Positions 8,961 through 18,456 are shown, counted from the first letter of the stretch. The stretch is 64,000 bases of DNA from Methylocapsa sp. D3K7 (GCF_029855125.1 NZ_CP123229.1:744001-808000), one strand, 5' to 3'. Numbers and translations are program-made. The notes: generated from the letters alone by a model not told the origin.

Positions 8961-9935
8961 ATGACCAAGACTATCCGTGTGCATGAGACTGGCGGCCCGG
9001 AGGTCATGAGGATCGAGGACATAGAACTGCCCTCCCCCTTACGCGGTCAGGTGCGTGTCCGCCATCATGCGATAGGCGTCAATTTCATCGACATTTATTT
9101 TCGTAGCGGGGTTTATCCCGTGCCCTCGCTGCCTTTTACACCCGGCAATGAGGGCGCTGGGGAAATCGTCGCCCTCGGCGCGGGTGTCAAAGATTTCAAG
9201 CTTGGTGACCGGGTCGCTTATGTCTCGACCCTGGGTGCCTACGCCGGAGAGCGGCTGATCGCGGCGGACCGTCTCGTTAAATTGCCGAAGAGCATTTCCT
9301 ACGAGACAGCAGCAGCGATGATGCTGAAGGGCCTCACCGCGCAATATCTGCTGCGCCAGACGTTTAAGGTGAAGCCGGGCAACACCGTTTTGATTCAAGC
9401 GGCGGCGGGTGGCGTCGGCCTGATCCTCTGCCAATGGGCGAAAGCGCTCGGCGCAACAGTGATCGGGACGGTTGGCTCGCCCGAAAAAGCCAAACTCGCC
9501 AAGAAGGCGGGAGCCAAGCATGTCATCCTCTACCGCGAGGAAGACTTTGCCGCGCGCGTCAAGGAGATCACCAAGGGAAAACTCTGCGACGTGGTTTATG
9601 ACGGCGTCGGCAAAGCGACCTTTCCGGCTGCGCTCGATTGCCTGCGGCCGTATGGACTATTCGTGAGCTTTGGCTCGGCCTCGGGGCAAATCGAAGCCTT
9701 CAATCTGGGGCTTCTGTCAACGAAAGGCTCCCTCTACGCCACCCGCCCGTCCCTCCACACCTATTCGGCGAAACGTGAGGATCTCGAAAAAATGGCGCAT
9801 GACCTATTCCGCGTGGTGTCGAGCGGCGCCGTGAAAATTCCACTGCACCGGACGTGGCCGCTCGAGGATGTCGTCGATGTTCATCGGGCGCTCGAAAACC
9901 GCGAGACAACCGGCGCGACCGTGCTCATTCCATAA
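8961..9935 (+). CDS. Zinc-independent quinone oxidoreductase (QorA-type MDR)
   Basis: NADPH:quinone oxidoreductase of the medium-chain dehydrogenase/reductase superfamily. The 324-residue protein has the N-terminal GroES-like domain (HAIGVNFIDIYFRSGVYP, PFTPGNEGAGEIVALG) and the nucleotide-binding GVGL-type motif (AAAGGVGLILCQWAKALGA). It lacks the cysteine zinc ligands of alcohol dehydrogenases, consistent with the quinone reductase branch. It starts six bases after the MT-A70 stop, so the two are probably co-transcribed. The physiological substrate is not evident. Confidence 0.9.
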   Translation: MTKTIRVHETGGPEVMRIEDIELPSPLRGQVRVRHHAIGVNFIDIYFRSGVYPVPSLPFTPGNEGAGEIVALGAGVKDFKLGDRVAYVSTLGAYAGERLIAADRLVKLPKSISYETAAAMMLKGLTAQYLLRQTFKVKPGNTVLIQAAAGGVGLILCQWAKALGATVIGTVGSPEKAKLAKKAGAKHVILYREEDFAARVKEITKGKLCDVVYDGVGKATFPAALDCLRPYGLFVSFGSASGQIEAFNLGLLSTKGSLYATRPSLHTYSAKREDLEKMAHDLFRVVSSGAVKIPLHRTWPLEDVVDVHRALENRETTGATVLIP

Positions 9936-9999
9936 GGGATGATGCCCCGAGTCGTGAGGCCGTGTTCAGCTGCTAAAAACAAAATACGAGGAGGAACAG

Positions 10000-10572
10000 T
10001 TGAACGACAAACCAACAACCGGCTCCGGGTTTCTTTTCTTGATGCTGGGCCTGGCCTTGGCATCCTCGGTCGTCATCATCTTTGGTTTAAGGCAACTCTC
10101 TCAAAAAACGGGCGGCGATGGGTTCGAGGCGACCAACGGCTATCTTCAAGTTGAGCAAAGTGTCACGAAAACAGCTATTCGTAAAGCAACTGTAGAAAAT
10201 TTTGCGGATACACTTGTTAGCTGTCTCCCATCCCAAAGTTTAAAAAATGAAACCTTAAACGAACAACAGCTGAGAGAACGTATCAGTGCCGTCCTGAAAA
10301 ATCTTTCGGCGGCGGATACGAACGATAAATGCGGGAACGCACAAAATCGCAATTGGACATTCACATTACCTTGCAAATTGACGATCAACAGGGCGCCAGC
10401 GTGGCTGAGCGGGGCCGTCAAATTGGGAGATTTGAGTATATGCGAAACAACCTTGGCGGAAAGCCTTCACTCCGCCATGAGCCATTGTCCAGCCTCCTCC
10501 GATTTCCCCGGCTGCCTTGTAAATTCAGTTTTGACGAATATTGATGTGCAGCGGGAATTTGACAAGCCGTAA
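10000..10572 (+). CDS. Hypothetical single-span membrane-anchored protein
   Basis: Not recognised. The TTG start is supported by a strong Shine-Dalgarno, GAGGAGG at 9988-9994, five bases upstream. The 190-residue product has one N-terminal hydrophobic segment (about residues 10-30) followed by a polar domain, probably periplasmic. That domain has six cysteines (for example in VSCLP, DKCGN, LPCKL, SICET, SHCPA, GCLV), which could form disulphides. Base composition looks lower in G+C than the neighbours. It lies 29 bp before recO, but a functional link is not implied. Confidence 0.7.
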   Translation: MNDKPTTGSGFLFLMLGLALASSVVIIFGLRQLSQKTGGDGFEATNGYLQVEQSVTKTAIRKATVENFADTLVSCLPSQSLKNETLNEQQLRERISAVLKNLSAADTNDKCGNAQNRNWTFTLPCKLTINRAPAWLSGAVKLGDLSICETTLAESLHSAMSHCPASSDFPGCLVNSVLTNIDVQREFDKP

Positions 10573-10601
10573 GCTGTTCAGAAGGATGGAACATACTTGA
10601 G

Positions 10602-11342
10602 ATGGAATGGCGCGACGACGGCCTGATCCTGGGCACACGCAAGCATGGCGAGACGAGCGTCATCGTCGAGGCGATGACCCGCGCGCATGGCCGCCATTTC
10701 GGGCTTGTCAGAGGCGGCCGCTCCAAGCGCATGCAGCCCTTGTTACAGACCGGCAATCATGCCGAATTCGTCTGGCGGGCGCGGCTCGACGAGCATCTCG
10801 GCACATTTTCGGTGGAGCCCATGGAATTGCGCACCGCGCGTTTGATGGCAAGCGCCGAAGCCCTGCACGCGGTCTGTCTTGTGGCGGCCCTGCTGCGCCT
10901 CGCCGCCGAGCGCGATCCGCATCCAGCCCTTTATGAGACGGCGGTGGGCATCGCCGGGAGCATCGAGAAGCCGGAAAGCCTCCCGCCGCTGATCGTGCGA
11001 TTCGAGGCCGCGATTCTGTCGCAAATGGGGTTCGGGCTCGATCTCGGGTCATGCGCCGCCACAGGCACGACCGAGGATCTCGTTTATGTGTCGCCAAAAT
11101 CCGGACGGGCCGTCTCGAAGGCGGCGGGGGAAGCCTACAAGACGCGGCTGCTGCCGCTGCCGGCGTTTCTGCGCGATGGAAACGGGGAGGCGAACCCGCC
11201 CGCCGCTGACATCAAGGATGGCTTTCGGCTGACCGGCTTTTTTCTGCGGCGCGAACTTTTCGGGCCGCGCGGCCAAGCGCTACCGGAAGCGCGCGGCGCC
11301 TATCTCGCGGAACTGGAAAAGCGCTTCAACCCGAAGACATGA
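10602..11342 (+). CDS. recO: DNA repair protein RecO
   Basis: RecFOR-pathway mediator that helps load RecA on SSB-coated gaps and anneals single strands. The 246-residue product has the N-terminal OB-fold start typical of RecO (WRDDGLILGTRKHGETSVIVEAMT...HGRHFGLVRGGRSK). A helical C-terminal part follows (LRLAAERDPHPALYE, RFEAAILSQMGFGLDL). The Cys4-type zinc site of some RecO proteins is not evident, which is common in alphaproteobacteria. Length is normal. Confidence 0.93.
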   Translation: MEWRDDGLILGTRKHGETSVIVEAMTRAHGRHFGLVRGGRSKRMQPLLQTGNHAEFVWRARLDEHLGTFSVEPMELRTARLMASAEALHAVCLVAALLRLAAERDPHPALYETAVGIAGSIEKPESLPPLIVRFEAAILSQMGFGLDLGSCAATGTTEDLVYVSPKSGRAVSKAAGEAYKTRLLPLPAFLRDGNGEANPPAADIKDGFRLTGFFLRRELFGPRGQALPEARGAYLAELEKRFNPKT

Positions 11343-11356
11343 CCGCCAAACCAGGA

Positions 11357-11524
11357 TTACTTGATCTTGGTTTCCTTGAACTCGACGTGTTTGCGGGCAA
11401 CCGGGTCATATTTCTTGAACGCCAGCTTTTCCGTCTTGGTGCGGGCGTTCTTTTTGGTGACATAAAAATAGCCCGTGTCCGCCGTGGACAGAAGCTTGAT
11501 CTTGATCATTGCGGCCTTGGCCAT
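11357..11524 (-). CDS. rpmG: 50S ribosomal protein L33
   Basis: A 55-codon ORF on the reverse strand encodes a basic protein beginning [20 protein letters not shown] and continuing [13 protein letters not shown]...[18 protein letters not shown]. This is the standard L33 of alphaproteobacteria. It lacks the paired cysteines of zinc-binding L33 forms, so it is the zinc-independent type. It is convergent with recO, with its stop only 15 bases after the recO stop. Confidence 0.95.
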   Translation of the reverse strand: MAKAAMIKIKLLSTADTGYFYVTKKNARTKTEKLAFKKYDPVARKHVEFKETKIK

Positions 11525-11637
11525 TTCAAAGTTCCTTTAACGCGGCGCGCGGCGCGGGGCCAAGCCTTTGTATGTAGGATGAGCCGCGACCATACGAATC
11601 GCGGGTCATTTGTCAAGAAATCCCCGGAAACAGCAAC

Positions 11638-12882
11638 TCAGGGCCTACTGGCAAGGCTGGCGGCGGTTTCCGCGAGCGCGTCGTGAAAAACCTCGACCGC
11701 CGTCAAGAGATCAGCTTCATCGATGATGAGCGGCGGCGCGAAACGAATGACCGTGTCATGCGTCTCTCTCGTCAGGACTCCGCGCCGCATCATCGCAATA
11801 CAAATCTCCTTCACGCAGACGCGCGAGGCGTCCAGTTCCACCGCCGCCCAGAGCCCCTTACCCCGCACCGCGACGATCGCCGGATGGGGGATAGCACTCA
11901 GCGCGCCGAGCAAGGTTTTCCCGAGGACATGACTGCGGAGCGCCAAATCCTCGTCCTTGAGGACCTGGATCGCCTCGCGCCCGACCGCCGCCGCGAGCGG
12001 ATTGCCGCCAAAGGTCGAGCCATGGCTGCCGGGATCGAAAACATCCATGACGGCGCGCCGTGCGACGAAGGCGGAGACGGGCAGTAAACCTCCGCCAAGC
12101 GCCTTGCCCAGGATGAGACCGTCCGGCAAAGCATCCTCGTGCTCGAAACAAAAGTTTTTTCCGGTTCGCCCGAAGCCGGACTGGACCTCGTCGAAAATCA
12201 ACAAGATCCCGTGGCGATCGCAGATCCGGCGCAGACTTGCTAGATAGCCCTTAGGCGGCACGATGATCCCCGCCTCGCCCTGGATAGGCTCGATCAAAAC
12301 GGCGGCGGTATTTGGTCCGATCGAAGCTTCGAGCGCGCTGGCATCCCCAAACGGCACCGTGACAAATCCCGGCGCGAAAGGCCCAAAACCGCGCCGGTAG
12401 GACGGCTCACTCGAAAAGCCGATCAGTGTTGTCGTGCGGCCGTGGAAATTTCCCTCGGCCACGATGATCTCAGCTTGGCCCTCTGGGATCGAAAACCGGT
12501 CATAACCGTGACGGCGGGCGGCTTTGATCGCCGTCTCGACCGCCTCCGCGCCGGTGTTCATCGGCAGACAGGCATCAAGTCCGGTAAGCGCCGCGAGTTC
12601 CTCGCAGAAGAGCCCGAGATTATCCGAATAAAAGGCCCTTGAGGCGATATCCAATCGTTCCAGCTGATTTTTCAGCGCCTGGACAAGACGCGGATGCAGA
12701 TGGCCAAAACTCGCCGCTGAATAGGCGCTCATCATATCGATATAGCGCTTACCGCCCGTATCAAAGAGATGCGCGCCGGAGCCGCGCGCCAAGACGACCG
12801 GAAGCGACGCGTAGTTTTTCGCGCCAAACCGCGATTCCCGCGCAATGACGCCTTGCGTGGTCATAAAACTTTGCAAGGACAT
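11638..12882 (-). CDS. rocD: Ornithine aminotransferase (class III, PLP)
   Basis: Transfers the delta-amino group of ornithine to 2-oxoglutarate, giving glutamate semialdehyde. The 414-residue enzyme shows the class III aminotransferase landmarks. These are NTGAEAVETAIKAAR, the FHGRTTTLIGFS segment, IEPIQGEAGI, the PLP Asp in IFDEVQSGFGRTGK, and the PLP lysine in ILGKALGGGLLPVSA. The overall pattern (YSAASFGHLHPR, SHGSTFGGNPLA) matches ornithine-oxo-acid transaminases best. It is transcribed divergently from an Lrp/AsnC-type regulator, the usual arrangement for amino-acid catabolic genes under local control. Confidence 0.88.
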   Translation of the reverse strand: MSLQSFMTTQGVIARESRFGAKNYASLPVVLARGSGAHLFDTGGKRYIDMMSAYSAASFGHLHPRLVQALKNQLERLDIASRAFYSDNLGLFCEELAALTGLDACLPMNTGAEAVETAIKAARRHGYDRFSIPEGQAEIIVAEGNFHGRTTTLIGFSSEPSYRRGFGPFAPGFVTVPFGDASALEASIGPNTAAVLIEPIQGEAGIIVPPKGYLASLRRICDRHGILLIFDEVQSGFGRTGKNFCFEHEDALPDGLILGKALGGGLLPVSAFVARRAVMDVFDPGSHGSTFGGNPLAAAVGREAIQVLKDEDLALRSHVLGKTLLGALSAIPHPAIVAVRGKGLWAAVELDASRVCVKEICIAMMRRGVLTRETHDTVIRFAPPLIIDEADLLTAVEVFHDALAETAASLASRP

Positions 12883-13032
12883 GGCGGCCTCCTGTCAGTC
12901 TCTCGGTATGGCAATTATCGCATGAAAATGTGCGTTTTTGCCCCGGAAATACGGCCGGTTGCGCGCAGAATATCCGCGACAAAGGGCTTTTCACGCGCGA
13001 AAATGCGCTGGCATTCGACAAACGAGAGACCG

Positions 13033-13530
13033 ATGGCGCGCCGGCATATCATTGACGAAATGGATCGCAAAATCCTCAAGCGGCTGCAACTCGACGCAAG
13101 GATCAGCAATGTCCACCTCGCGGAAGCGGTGCATTTGTCGCCGAGTGCCTGCCTGGAGCGGGTCAGATCGCTCGAAAAGGATGGCCTGATCCGGCGCTAT
13201 ACGGCCGACTTCGATCTTTCAAAAATTTCCAGCAATGTGATGCTGCTCGTTGAGGTGATTCTCGAAAATCATCGCGAAACCGATTTCGAGCGTTTTCTTG
13301 CGGCGATTCGCAAACGTGACGAAGTTTTGGAATGTTTTAAAATCGGTGGAAGGATTGATTATCTGATGCGGGTTCTGTGCCGCGACATCGATCATTACAA
13401 CGAATTGAGCGATTATATGAGCCGTGGCGATTTGGGTGTCGAGAAATTTCACGGCCATGTCGTCCTCGCCATCGACAAGGTTTTTCAAGGTTATCCGCTC
13501 GACCTGCTGGTCGAGCCGGCGGAGCCGTAG
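13033..13530 (+). CDS. Lrp/AsnC-family transcriptional regulator
   Basis: DNA-binding regulator responding to an amino acid. The start at ATG 13033 (GAGAG just upstream) gives 165 residues, the usual family length. The N-terminal winged HTH is clear (IDEMDRKILKRLQLDARISN, LAEAVHLSPSACLERVRSLEKDGLI), followed by the RAM ligand-binding domain. Divergent placement next to rocD makes ornithine or arginine catabolism the likely target and effector system (inference). The 150-bp gap between the two genes would hold the operator. Confidence 0.92.
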   Translation: MARRHIIDEMDRKILKRLQLDARISNVHLAEAVHLSPSACLERVRSLEKDGLIRRYTADFDLSKISSNVMLLVEVILENHRETDFERFLAAIRKRDEVLECFKIGGRIDYLMRVLCRDIDHYNELSDYMSRGDLGVEKFHGHVVLAIDKVFQGYPLDLLVEPAEP

Positions 13531-13691
13531 TGAGCCACGGGAGGCTTGCCGGTACCGCCAGGCTGGAGCGGCACCTTGCAACTTGCTCCGCGAGCGGCGC
13601 CCATATAATAATGCTGTAGTGCAGCATAGCCAAAGCCGCACGCGGGCCGCTGACCGGTGTGAAGCTTCTTGCCACTGACAAAGGACGATTG

Positions 13692-14642
13692 ATGACGAGC
13701 ATTCCGCAATGGCTTCAATCCGAACCCGGGGATTATGTTTTGGAGGCGCAATTGCCGCTGAAACATCGTTTTCTCCGGTGGCTGGGCCGTCAAACATGGA
13801 TCTACCGGGGCCAGGACCGGCTGCTCCGGCTCGTTTACAATCCCGATGCAAACAAGCATTTCAAGTTCGAAGTCGGCTTTTTTGGCCAGCGGTATCGCGG
13901 CGACCTCGGCCATTTCATCGATTGGAACGTCTTCTGCTATGGCTCTTACGCCTATCACGAGCTGTTGCTTCTGCGCGACATCGCCAGCGAATTAAAAGCG
14001 CAGCGGGTTGCCCCTATTTCCTTCTATGATGTTGGCGCCAACGTCGGCAATCACACACTGTTCATGGCGCCGCATGTGGACAAGGTCTTCGCCTTTGAGC
14101 CCTTCGCTTTGGTTCGCGCTTTCATCGAAGATAAAATCGCCCTTAACGGGCTCACCAACGTTACCGTATTTCCTTTCGCGCTCGGCGAGACTGACGGCGA
14201 TGTTCCCTATTATCCCTCGCCAGATGGAAACTCCGGCGCCGGAACGCTGATCGAGAATCGGCTGAGCACATTCGCGGACCCGGCGATCGTTCAAATCCGC
14301 CGGGGCGATAGCTTTTTGAAAAAAGAAAGCCTCCCGCGGATCGACCTCATCAAGGCCGATGTCGAGGGCTTTGAAGCTTTTGTCTTTCGCGGCTTGAGCG
14401 GCCGCATACGCCAAGACAAGCCTGCCATAATTTTGGAAATTTCGGACGACAGCCGGAAAGGCTTCGGCTCGGAGGATTCGTTCAGGCAAGCTTTTTATGA
14501 AGGCGCCTTGTTTGCCGAGGTTGCCGGCGGCAACGGCCGGCCCTACAAACTAAAATCCTTCAAATACGGCACGGCCGCGGAAGTGCTTGTCATGCCTCCC
14601 GAAATGTCCGGAATTATGAAAAAGCTAACCCACGGCGCCTAG
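13692..14642 (+). CDS. FkbM-family SAM-dependent methyltransferase
   Basis: Methyltransferase of the FkbM family, often O-methylating glycans or secondary metabolites. The start at ATG 13692 is chosen because AAGGA at 13681-13685 precedes it; an upstream GTG at 13659 has no such site. The SAM-binding motif I is DVGANVGNHTLFM, followed by FAFEPFALV (acidic end of strand 2). The family-typical IDLIKADVEGFEAFVFRGL comes later. Acceptor substrate unknown. It stands alone between the Lrp gene and lipB. Confidence 0.85.
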   Translation: MTSIPQWLQSEPGDYVLEAQLPLKHRFLRWLGRQTWIYRGQDRLLRLVYNPDANKHFKFEVGFFGQRYRGDLGHFIDWNVFCYGSYAYHELLLLRDIASELKAQRVAPISFYDVGANVGNHTLFMAPHVDKVFAFEPFALVRAFIEDKIALNGLTNVTVFPFALGETDGDVPYYPSPDGNSGAGTLIENRLSTFADPAIVQIRRGDSFLKKESLPRIDLIKADVEGFEAFVFRGLSGRIRQDKPAIILEISDDSRKGFGSEDSFRQAFYEGALFAEVAGGNGRPYKLKSFKYGTAAEVLVMPPEMSGIMKKLTHGA

Positions 14643-14684
14643 CCGTATTGGCCTCAGCCGTTTCCGGTTTTTCCGGAGAAGAGG

Positions 14685-15398
14685 TCAGACTAGCGCCGTC
14701 TTCCCAAAAATAGGCTCGAAGGTGGCCCGCAGCGCGGCGTCAACTTCTCCCATGTTGGCCAAAGCATCGAGATCGTGGAGGCTCGTGATTCCAAGATGCG
14801 GGGTCGAAATCCCGCAAGGGACGATTCCCCTAAAATGCGAAAGATCTGGTGAGACATTGAGCGCGACACCATGAAAAGTCACCCAGCGGCGGACCCTGAT
14901 GCCGATCGCCGCGATTTTGTCTTCGGCCGCCTCGCCGCCGGTCCCTGATGGCTTATCCGGCCGCGCGGCCCACACTCCGATGCGGCCGGACCGCCGCTCT
15001 CCCGTAACGCCGAAAGTCCGCAAGGAGGCAATGATCCACGTCTCCAGCGCGCAGACAAACGCGCGCAGGTCGGGGTTCCGGCGATTGAGATCGAGCATGA
15101 CATAGGCGATGCGCTGTCCCGGCCCATGATAGGTGTACTGGCCACCACGGCCGCTCTTATGCACCGGAAATCGCGGCTCCAAGAGATCCCCCGCCCGCGC
15201 CGATGTTCCGGCCGTGTACAGCGGCGGATGTTCCAGCAGCCAGACGAGTTCCGGCGCCGCGCCTGCTGCTATCGCCGCGACCCGCGCCTCCATGTACGCC
15301 ACCGCGTCTACATAGGGTATAAGCCCCTCGGAAACCCGCCATTCGATGGCTGCGATTTCACGGGACAACATCGATGACGGCGGATTTTGCTGCGGCAT
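14685..15398 (-). CDS. lipB: Octanoyl-ACP:protein N-octanoyltransferase LipB
   Basis: Moves octanoate from ACP to lipoyl domains, the first step of endogenous lipoate synthesis. The 237-residue protein has [11 protein letters not shown], the [12 protein letters not shown] loop, the catalytic Lys in [17 protein letters not shown] and the catalytic Cys in GIVPCGI. It includes a short insertion typical of alphaproteobacterial LipB ([14 protein letters not shown] region). Convergent with the FkbM gene. Confidence 0.95.
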   Translation of the reverse strand: MPQQNPPSSMLSREIAAIEWRVSEGLIPYVDAVAYMEARVAAIAAGAAPELVWLLEHPPLYTAGTSARAGDLLEPRFPVHKSGRGGQYTYHGPGQRIAYVMLDLNRRNPDLRAFVCALETWIIASLRTFGVTGERRSGRIGVWAARPDKPSGTGGEAAEDKIAAIGIRVRRWVTFHGVALNVSPDLSHFRGIVPCGISTPHLGITSLHDLDALANMGEVDAALRATFEPIFGKTALV

Positions 15399-15541
15399 GA
15401 TCTCAAGATAACGGCTGGCAAGCCAATCCGCATCCCCTCACCAAAGAACGAAGGGTCTGCGCGCTTGCCACCCTGGCGCCGATTTGTTAGACGACGCGCC
15501 TGCCCGTGCAGCGCCTTCGCGCAATTCACGGCGCGGACGAT

Positions 15542-15626
15542 GCGGCCATGGCGGAATTGGTAGACGCGCTAGCTTGAGGTGCTAGTTGGGAGACCAGTGG
15601 AGGTTCGAGTCCTCTTGGCCGCACCA
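15542..15626 (+). tRNA. tRNA-Leu (anticodon GAG)
   Basis: An 85-base cloverleaf with acceptor stem GCGGCCA/TGGCCGC, D-loop GGAATTGGTAGACGC, anticodon stem CTAGC/GCTAG with loop TTGAGGT (anticodon GAG), a long variable arm as expected for leucine, T-loop TTCGAGT and an encoded CCA. Confidence 0.96.
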
Positions 15627-15694
15627 TAATTTTAGAGGAGATGGCGCCGAATTTACTGGTGATTCGCTTGGCTCCGGTGCGACGTTTGGGGCGG

Positions 15695-16654
15695 TCACGG
15701 CCATACCTTAGGTATCCCTCCCCCAGCGTCGCCGCCTCCCCTGCCCGCCCGCGCCTTGGCAAACACTTTGGCGATGATCTTGTCCGTTTCCGACGTCCAG
15801 CCATCCGGCGCCTGCCTTACCGACGGCGGCGCGGCGCCAGGCGCGAGCGTGACAATTTTATAGCCGCACCGTTTCAATTCTCGCAGAAGAGCAGGCAACA
15901 TCGCGGCGGTTTGCTGCTTTGTGTCGTGGAGCAGCAAAATCCCGCGTTTCTCGTGATCAAGCCGTTCGAGGGTCAAGGCAAGCTCTTTCTCAGGCGACAT
16001 CGGGAGCCAGTCCGAGGCCCAAAAATCGGCGCCAAAAATCCCGATATTCTGGGCTGTCAGCCAATCGACAAGTTCCGGTGTGTCAGCAAATCCTGGAAAG
16101 CGGAAGAAAGGAACCTTTGGGGAGCCGCTGGCCTTACCATAGGCAGCCTTGTCATCCGCCGCGATGCCTTTGAGGATGTCCTCCTGCGCCGCCTTTTGAC
16201 TCATTTGGCGCAAGGTCTGAGCGGGATGCGAAAAGGTATGATGGCCAACGGTGTGCCCTTCAGCGACTTCACGCTTGACGATGGAGGGCAAAGCCTCGGC
16301 GTTCCGGCCGACGAGGAAAAACGTCGCCTTCACGCATTCGGCCGCCAAGGCGTCGAGAACTCTCGGCGTGGTGTGCGCGGATGGCCCATCATCGAACGTC
16401 AGTATGATTTCGTGGTCTTCGAGGGCCAAGCTGCGCGGATAGGACTTGAAGCCGACCTGCAATCCGCCCTTTGTGCCAACTTCAATCGTGCGGGCAACGC
16501 CCAGCGCATCCGGCAAACATGCCTTGGAAGTTGCAACTGCCGGTGTCAGGAGAGATCCGCTCATGATGACGTAAATCCACCAAGCCACAGAGTACATTTT
16601 AAGCAGTCTAAATCGTAACCCGCTATTGCGAAGAAACTGCGTCACCTCGAACAC
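15695..16654 (-). CDS. Exported polysaccharide deacetylase (NodB domain, CE4)
   Basis: Carbohydrate esterase family 4 enzyme, likely deacetylating a surface or extracellular polysaccharide. A NodB domain spans about residues 80-300. Motif 1 is TFDDGP (catalytic and metal Asp), motif 2 is HTFSHP (zinc His pair), motif 3 is RFPGF and motif 5 is ILLLHD. A hydrophobic N-terminal segment around residues 20-45 looks like a signal peptide. The start is uncertain: GTG 16654 or ATG 16597 (which begins at the signal peptide), neither with a clear Shine-Dalgarno. The substrate (chitin-like, peptidoglycan or exopolysaccharide) cannot be told from sequence. Confidence 0.88.
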   Translation of the reverse strand: MFEVTQFLRNSGLRFRLLKMYSVAWWIYVIMSGSLLTPAVATSKACLPDALGVARTIEVGTKGGLQVGFKSYPRSLALEDHEIILTFDDGPSAHTTPRVLDALAAECVKATFFLVGRNAEALPSIVKREVAEGHTVGHHTFSHPAQTLRQMSQKAAQEDILKGIAADDKAAYGKASGSPKVPFFRFPGFADTPELVDWLTAQNIGIFGADFWASDWLPMSPEKELALTLERLDHEKRGILLLHDTKQQTAAMLPALLRELKRCGYKIVTLAPGAAPPSVRQAPDGWTSETDKIIAKVFAKARAGRGGGDAGGGIPKVWP

Positions 16655-16853
16655 AACGATTTTAATGTGAATCCATCAAAAAACATAACGTGATCAATTC
16701 CAAGGGATTTAGGGGGACGCGGGCGGAAAGCCAGTTCCCTTTTGTCCGACCCCGCTCTAGCCGTTCGGGATACTGTTCCCGTTTCGTGTTTGCTCCGTCT
16801 GAGAAAATGGCCCATGACCTCATGGTTTCCAAATATAAGGCAAAATCGCGCGC

Positions 16854-18293
16854 ATGACCAAAATTGACGAGCGCCCCAGTGCCACGGCACCCGAATTGGA
16901 GCCAATCGGAGGCGATACGGCGCCGATTTACGATGAAAACGGTGCGATTGAGCCAGATTTCCTGCGCGATGTGACAGCCGCCATCGAGACCGGAAACAGC
17001 GCCTCGCTGCGCGCCCTGGCGGGACGCCTGCACGAAGCCGATCTCGGTCTGCTCGTGGTCTCTCTCGAACCCGAGCTGCGCCCCAAGCTCGTCGAGATGA
17101 TGGGAGACGAGTTCGATTTCGCCGCCTTGACGGAGATGGATGATCGCACCCGCGACGAGATCCTCGCGGAACTTCCGAACGCGACCGTTGCCGAAGGCGT
17201 CCGCGAGCTTGAAAGCGACGATGCCGTCACGATCCTCGAAGATCTGGAGCCAGAGGATCAGGCCGAGATTTTGGAGGCACTGCCGGCGGCCGACCGGGTT
17301 CAACTGCAACGCTCGCTCGATTACCCGGAATATTCCGCCGGCCGCCTGATGCACACGACTTTCGTGACCGCGCCGCCGTTCTGGACGGCAGGCCAAGCGA
17401 TCGATGTCATGCGCGACACCGATGAAGAGCATTTGCCGGAATCCTTCTTCGAAATCTTCATTGTCGATCCGGCCCACCGGCTATTGGGAAATATCTTTCT
17501 CGACACGCTCATGCGCGCCAAGAGCCGGGCCAAGCTCGAAGAGATAATGAATGTGGAGCGCCGCCGGGTCGCGGTGACGGAGCAACGCGATGACGTCGCG
17601 CGCCTGTTTCAGCGCTACAATCTCGTCTCGGTTCCGGTTGTCGACGAAGCGGAACGGCTTGTCGGGGTGATCACCATCGACGACATCGTCGACGTCATCC
17701 AGGAAGAAGCCGACGCCGAAGTGAAGGCGCTCGGTGGCGTCTCCGAGAACGAAGAACTATCCGACACGGTTTGGTGGACAGCCAAAAGCCGTTTCGTATG
17801 GCTCTTCGTCAATCTGATCACCGCTTTCATCGCCTCTTCCGTGCTCGGCCTTTTCGAAGGCTCGCTGCAAAAGATGGTGGCACTCGCCGTGCTAGCACCA
17901 ATCGTCGCGAGCCAGGGTGGCAATGCGGCGACTCAAACGATGACGGTCGCCGTCCGCGCGCTTGCCACACGAGAACTTTCCCGCGCCAACGCGGCCCGCG
18001 TCATTCTGCGCGAAATCATGGTCGGTGCTTTGAATGGCGTCGCATTTGGCGTGATCACCGGGATCGTCGCCAGCATCTGGTTCGGGCTTGCAGGGGTCGG
18101 CGTGGTGATCGCGCTTGCCATGCTGACCAACCTCATCGCCGGCGCCTTGGGCGGAATTCTCATCCCGCAAGTGCTGCATCGTTTCGACATCGATCCCGCC
18201 GTGTCGTCGAGCCCCTTCGTCACGACCGTTACCGATGTGGTGGGTTTTGCGTCGTTCCTGGGGATCGCGACTCTATGGTTTGGATTGGGATGA
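16854..18293 (+). CDS. mgtE: Magnesium transporter MgtE
   Basis: Mg2+-gated inner-membrane channel. The 479-residue product has the cytosolic MgtE N-domain (helical, about residues 40-150) and tandem CBS domains (about 155-280; LMHTTFVTAPPFWTAGQAIDVMR and LVSVPVVDEAERLVGVITIDDI). It ends with five transmembrane helices (about 310-479) including the family motif APIVASQGGNAATQT. Length is as expected. No Mg-sensing M-box leader is apparent upstream. A stem-loop follows the gene. Confidence 0.95.
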   Translation: MTKIDERPSATAPELEPIGGDTAPIYDENGAIEPDFLRDVTAAIETGNSASLRALAGRLHEADLGLLVVSLEPELRPKLVEMMGDEFDFAALTEMDDRTRDEILAELPNATVAEGVRELESDDAVTILEDLEPEDQAEILEALPAADRVQLQRSLDYPEYSAGRLMHTTFVTAPPFWTAGQAIDVMRDTDEEHLPESFFEIFIVDPAHRLLGNIFLDTLMRAKSRAKLEEIMNVERRRVAVTEQRDDVARLFQRYNLVSVPVVDEAERLVGVITIDDIVDVIQEEADAEVKALGGVSENEELSDTVWWTAKSRFVWLFVNLITAFIASSVLGLFEGSLQKMVALAVLAPIVASQGGNAATQTMTVAVRALATRELSRANAARVILREIMVGALNGVAFGVITGIVASIWFGLAGVGVVIALAMLTNLIAGALGGILIPQVLHRFDIDPAVSSSPFVTTVTDVVGFASFLGIATLWFGLG

Positions 18294-18341
18294 GGCGAGA
18301 TGTTCCGATGCGTCGCCATCGATTGCATGGTAATAAATTAG

Positions 18342-18379
18342 CCCCGCCGCCCGCCCTGGAGTACCGGCGGGCAACGGGG
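18342..18379 (+). terminator. Stem-loop terminator candidate after mgtE
   Basis: CCCCG and GCCCGCC pair with GGCGGGC and CGGGG, with a two-base internal loop on each side and a ten-base apical loop. It lies 48 bp after the mgtE stop and is followed by AAAATTCTTTG, a weak T-rich tail. Confidence 0.55.
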
Positions 18380-18430
18380 AAAATTCTTTGATGCTCTAAA
18401 CATTGCTACTGTAGTAAATTCATTGAATCT

Positions 18431-18456
18431 TGACGTCCCCTGTTCAGGGGATGTCA
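18431..18456. promoter_or_regulatory. 26-bp near-perfect dyad upstream of the LuxR-type gene
   Basis: TGACGTCCCCTG and CAGGGGATGTCA flank two bases, with one mismatch between the 12-base arms. No T-tract follows. It lies about 230 bp before the LuxR-type regulator start and after the mgtE terminator, so it is more likely an operator than a terminator. LuxR-type proteins typically bind 18-20 bp dyads. Confidence 0.4.

Noticed and set aside
15641-16618. 325-codon forward frame opposite the polysaccharide deacetylase
   Set aside because: The reverse strand carries intact NodB motifs; the forward frame has no domain and a composition typical of an antisense shadow.
16655-16853. Mg-responsive M-box leader before mgtE
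   Set aside because: The gap is only about 200 bp and no conserved M-box helices could be laid out.
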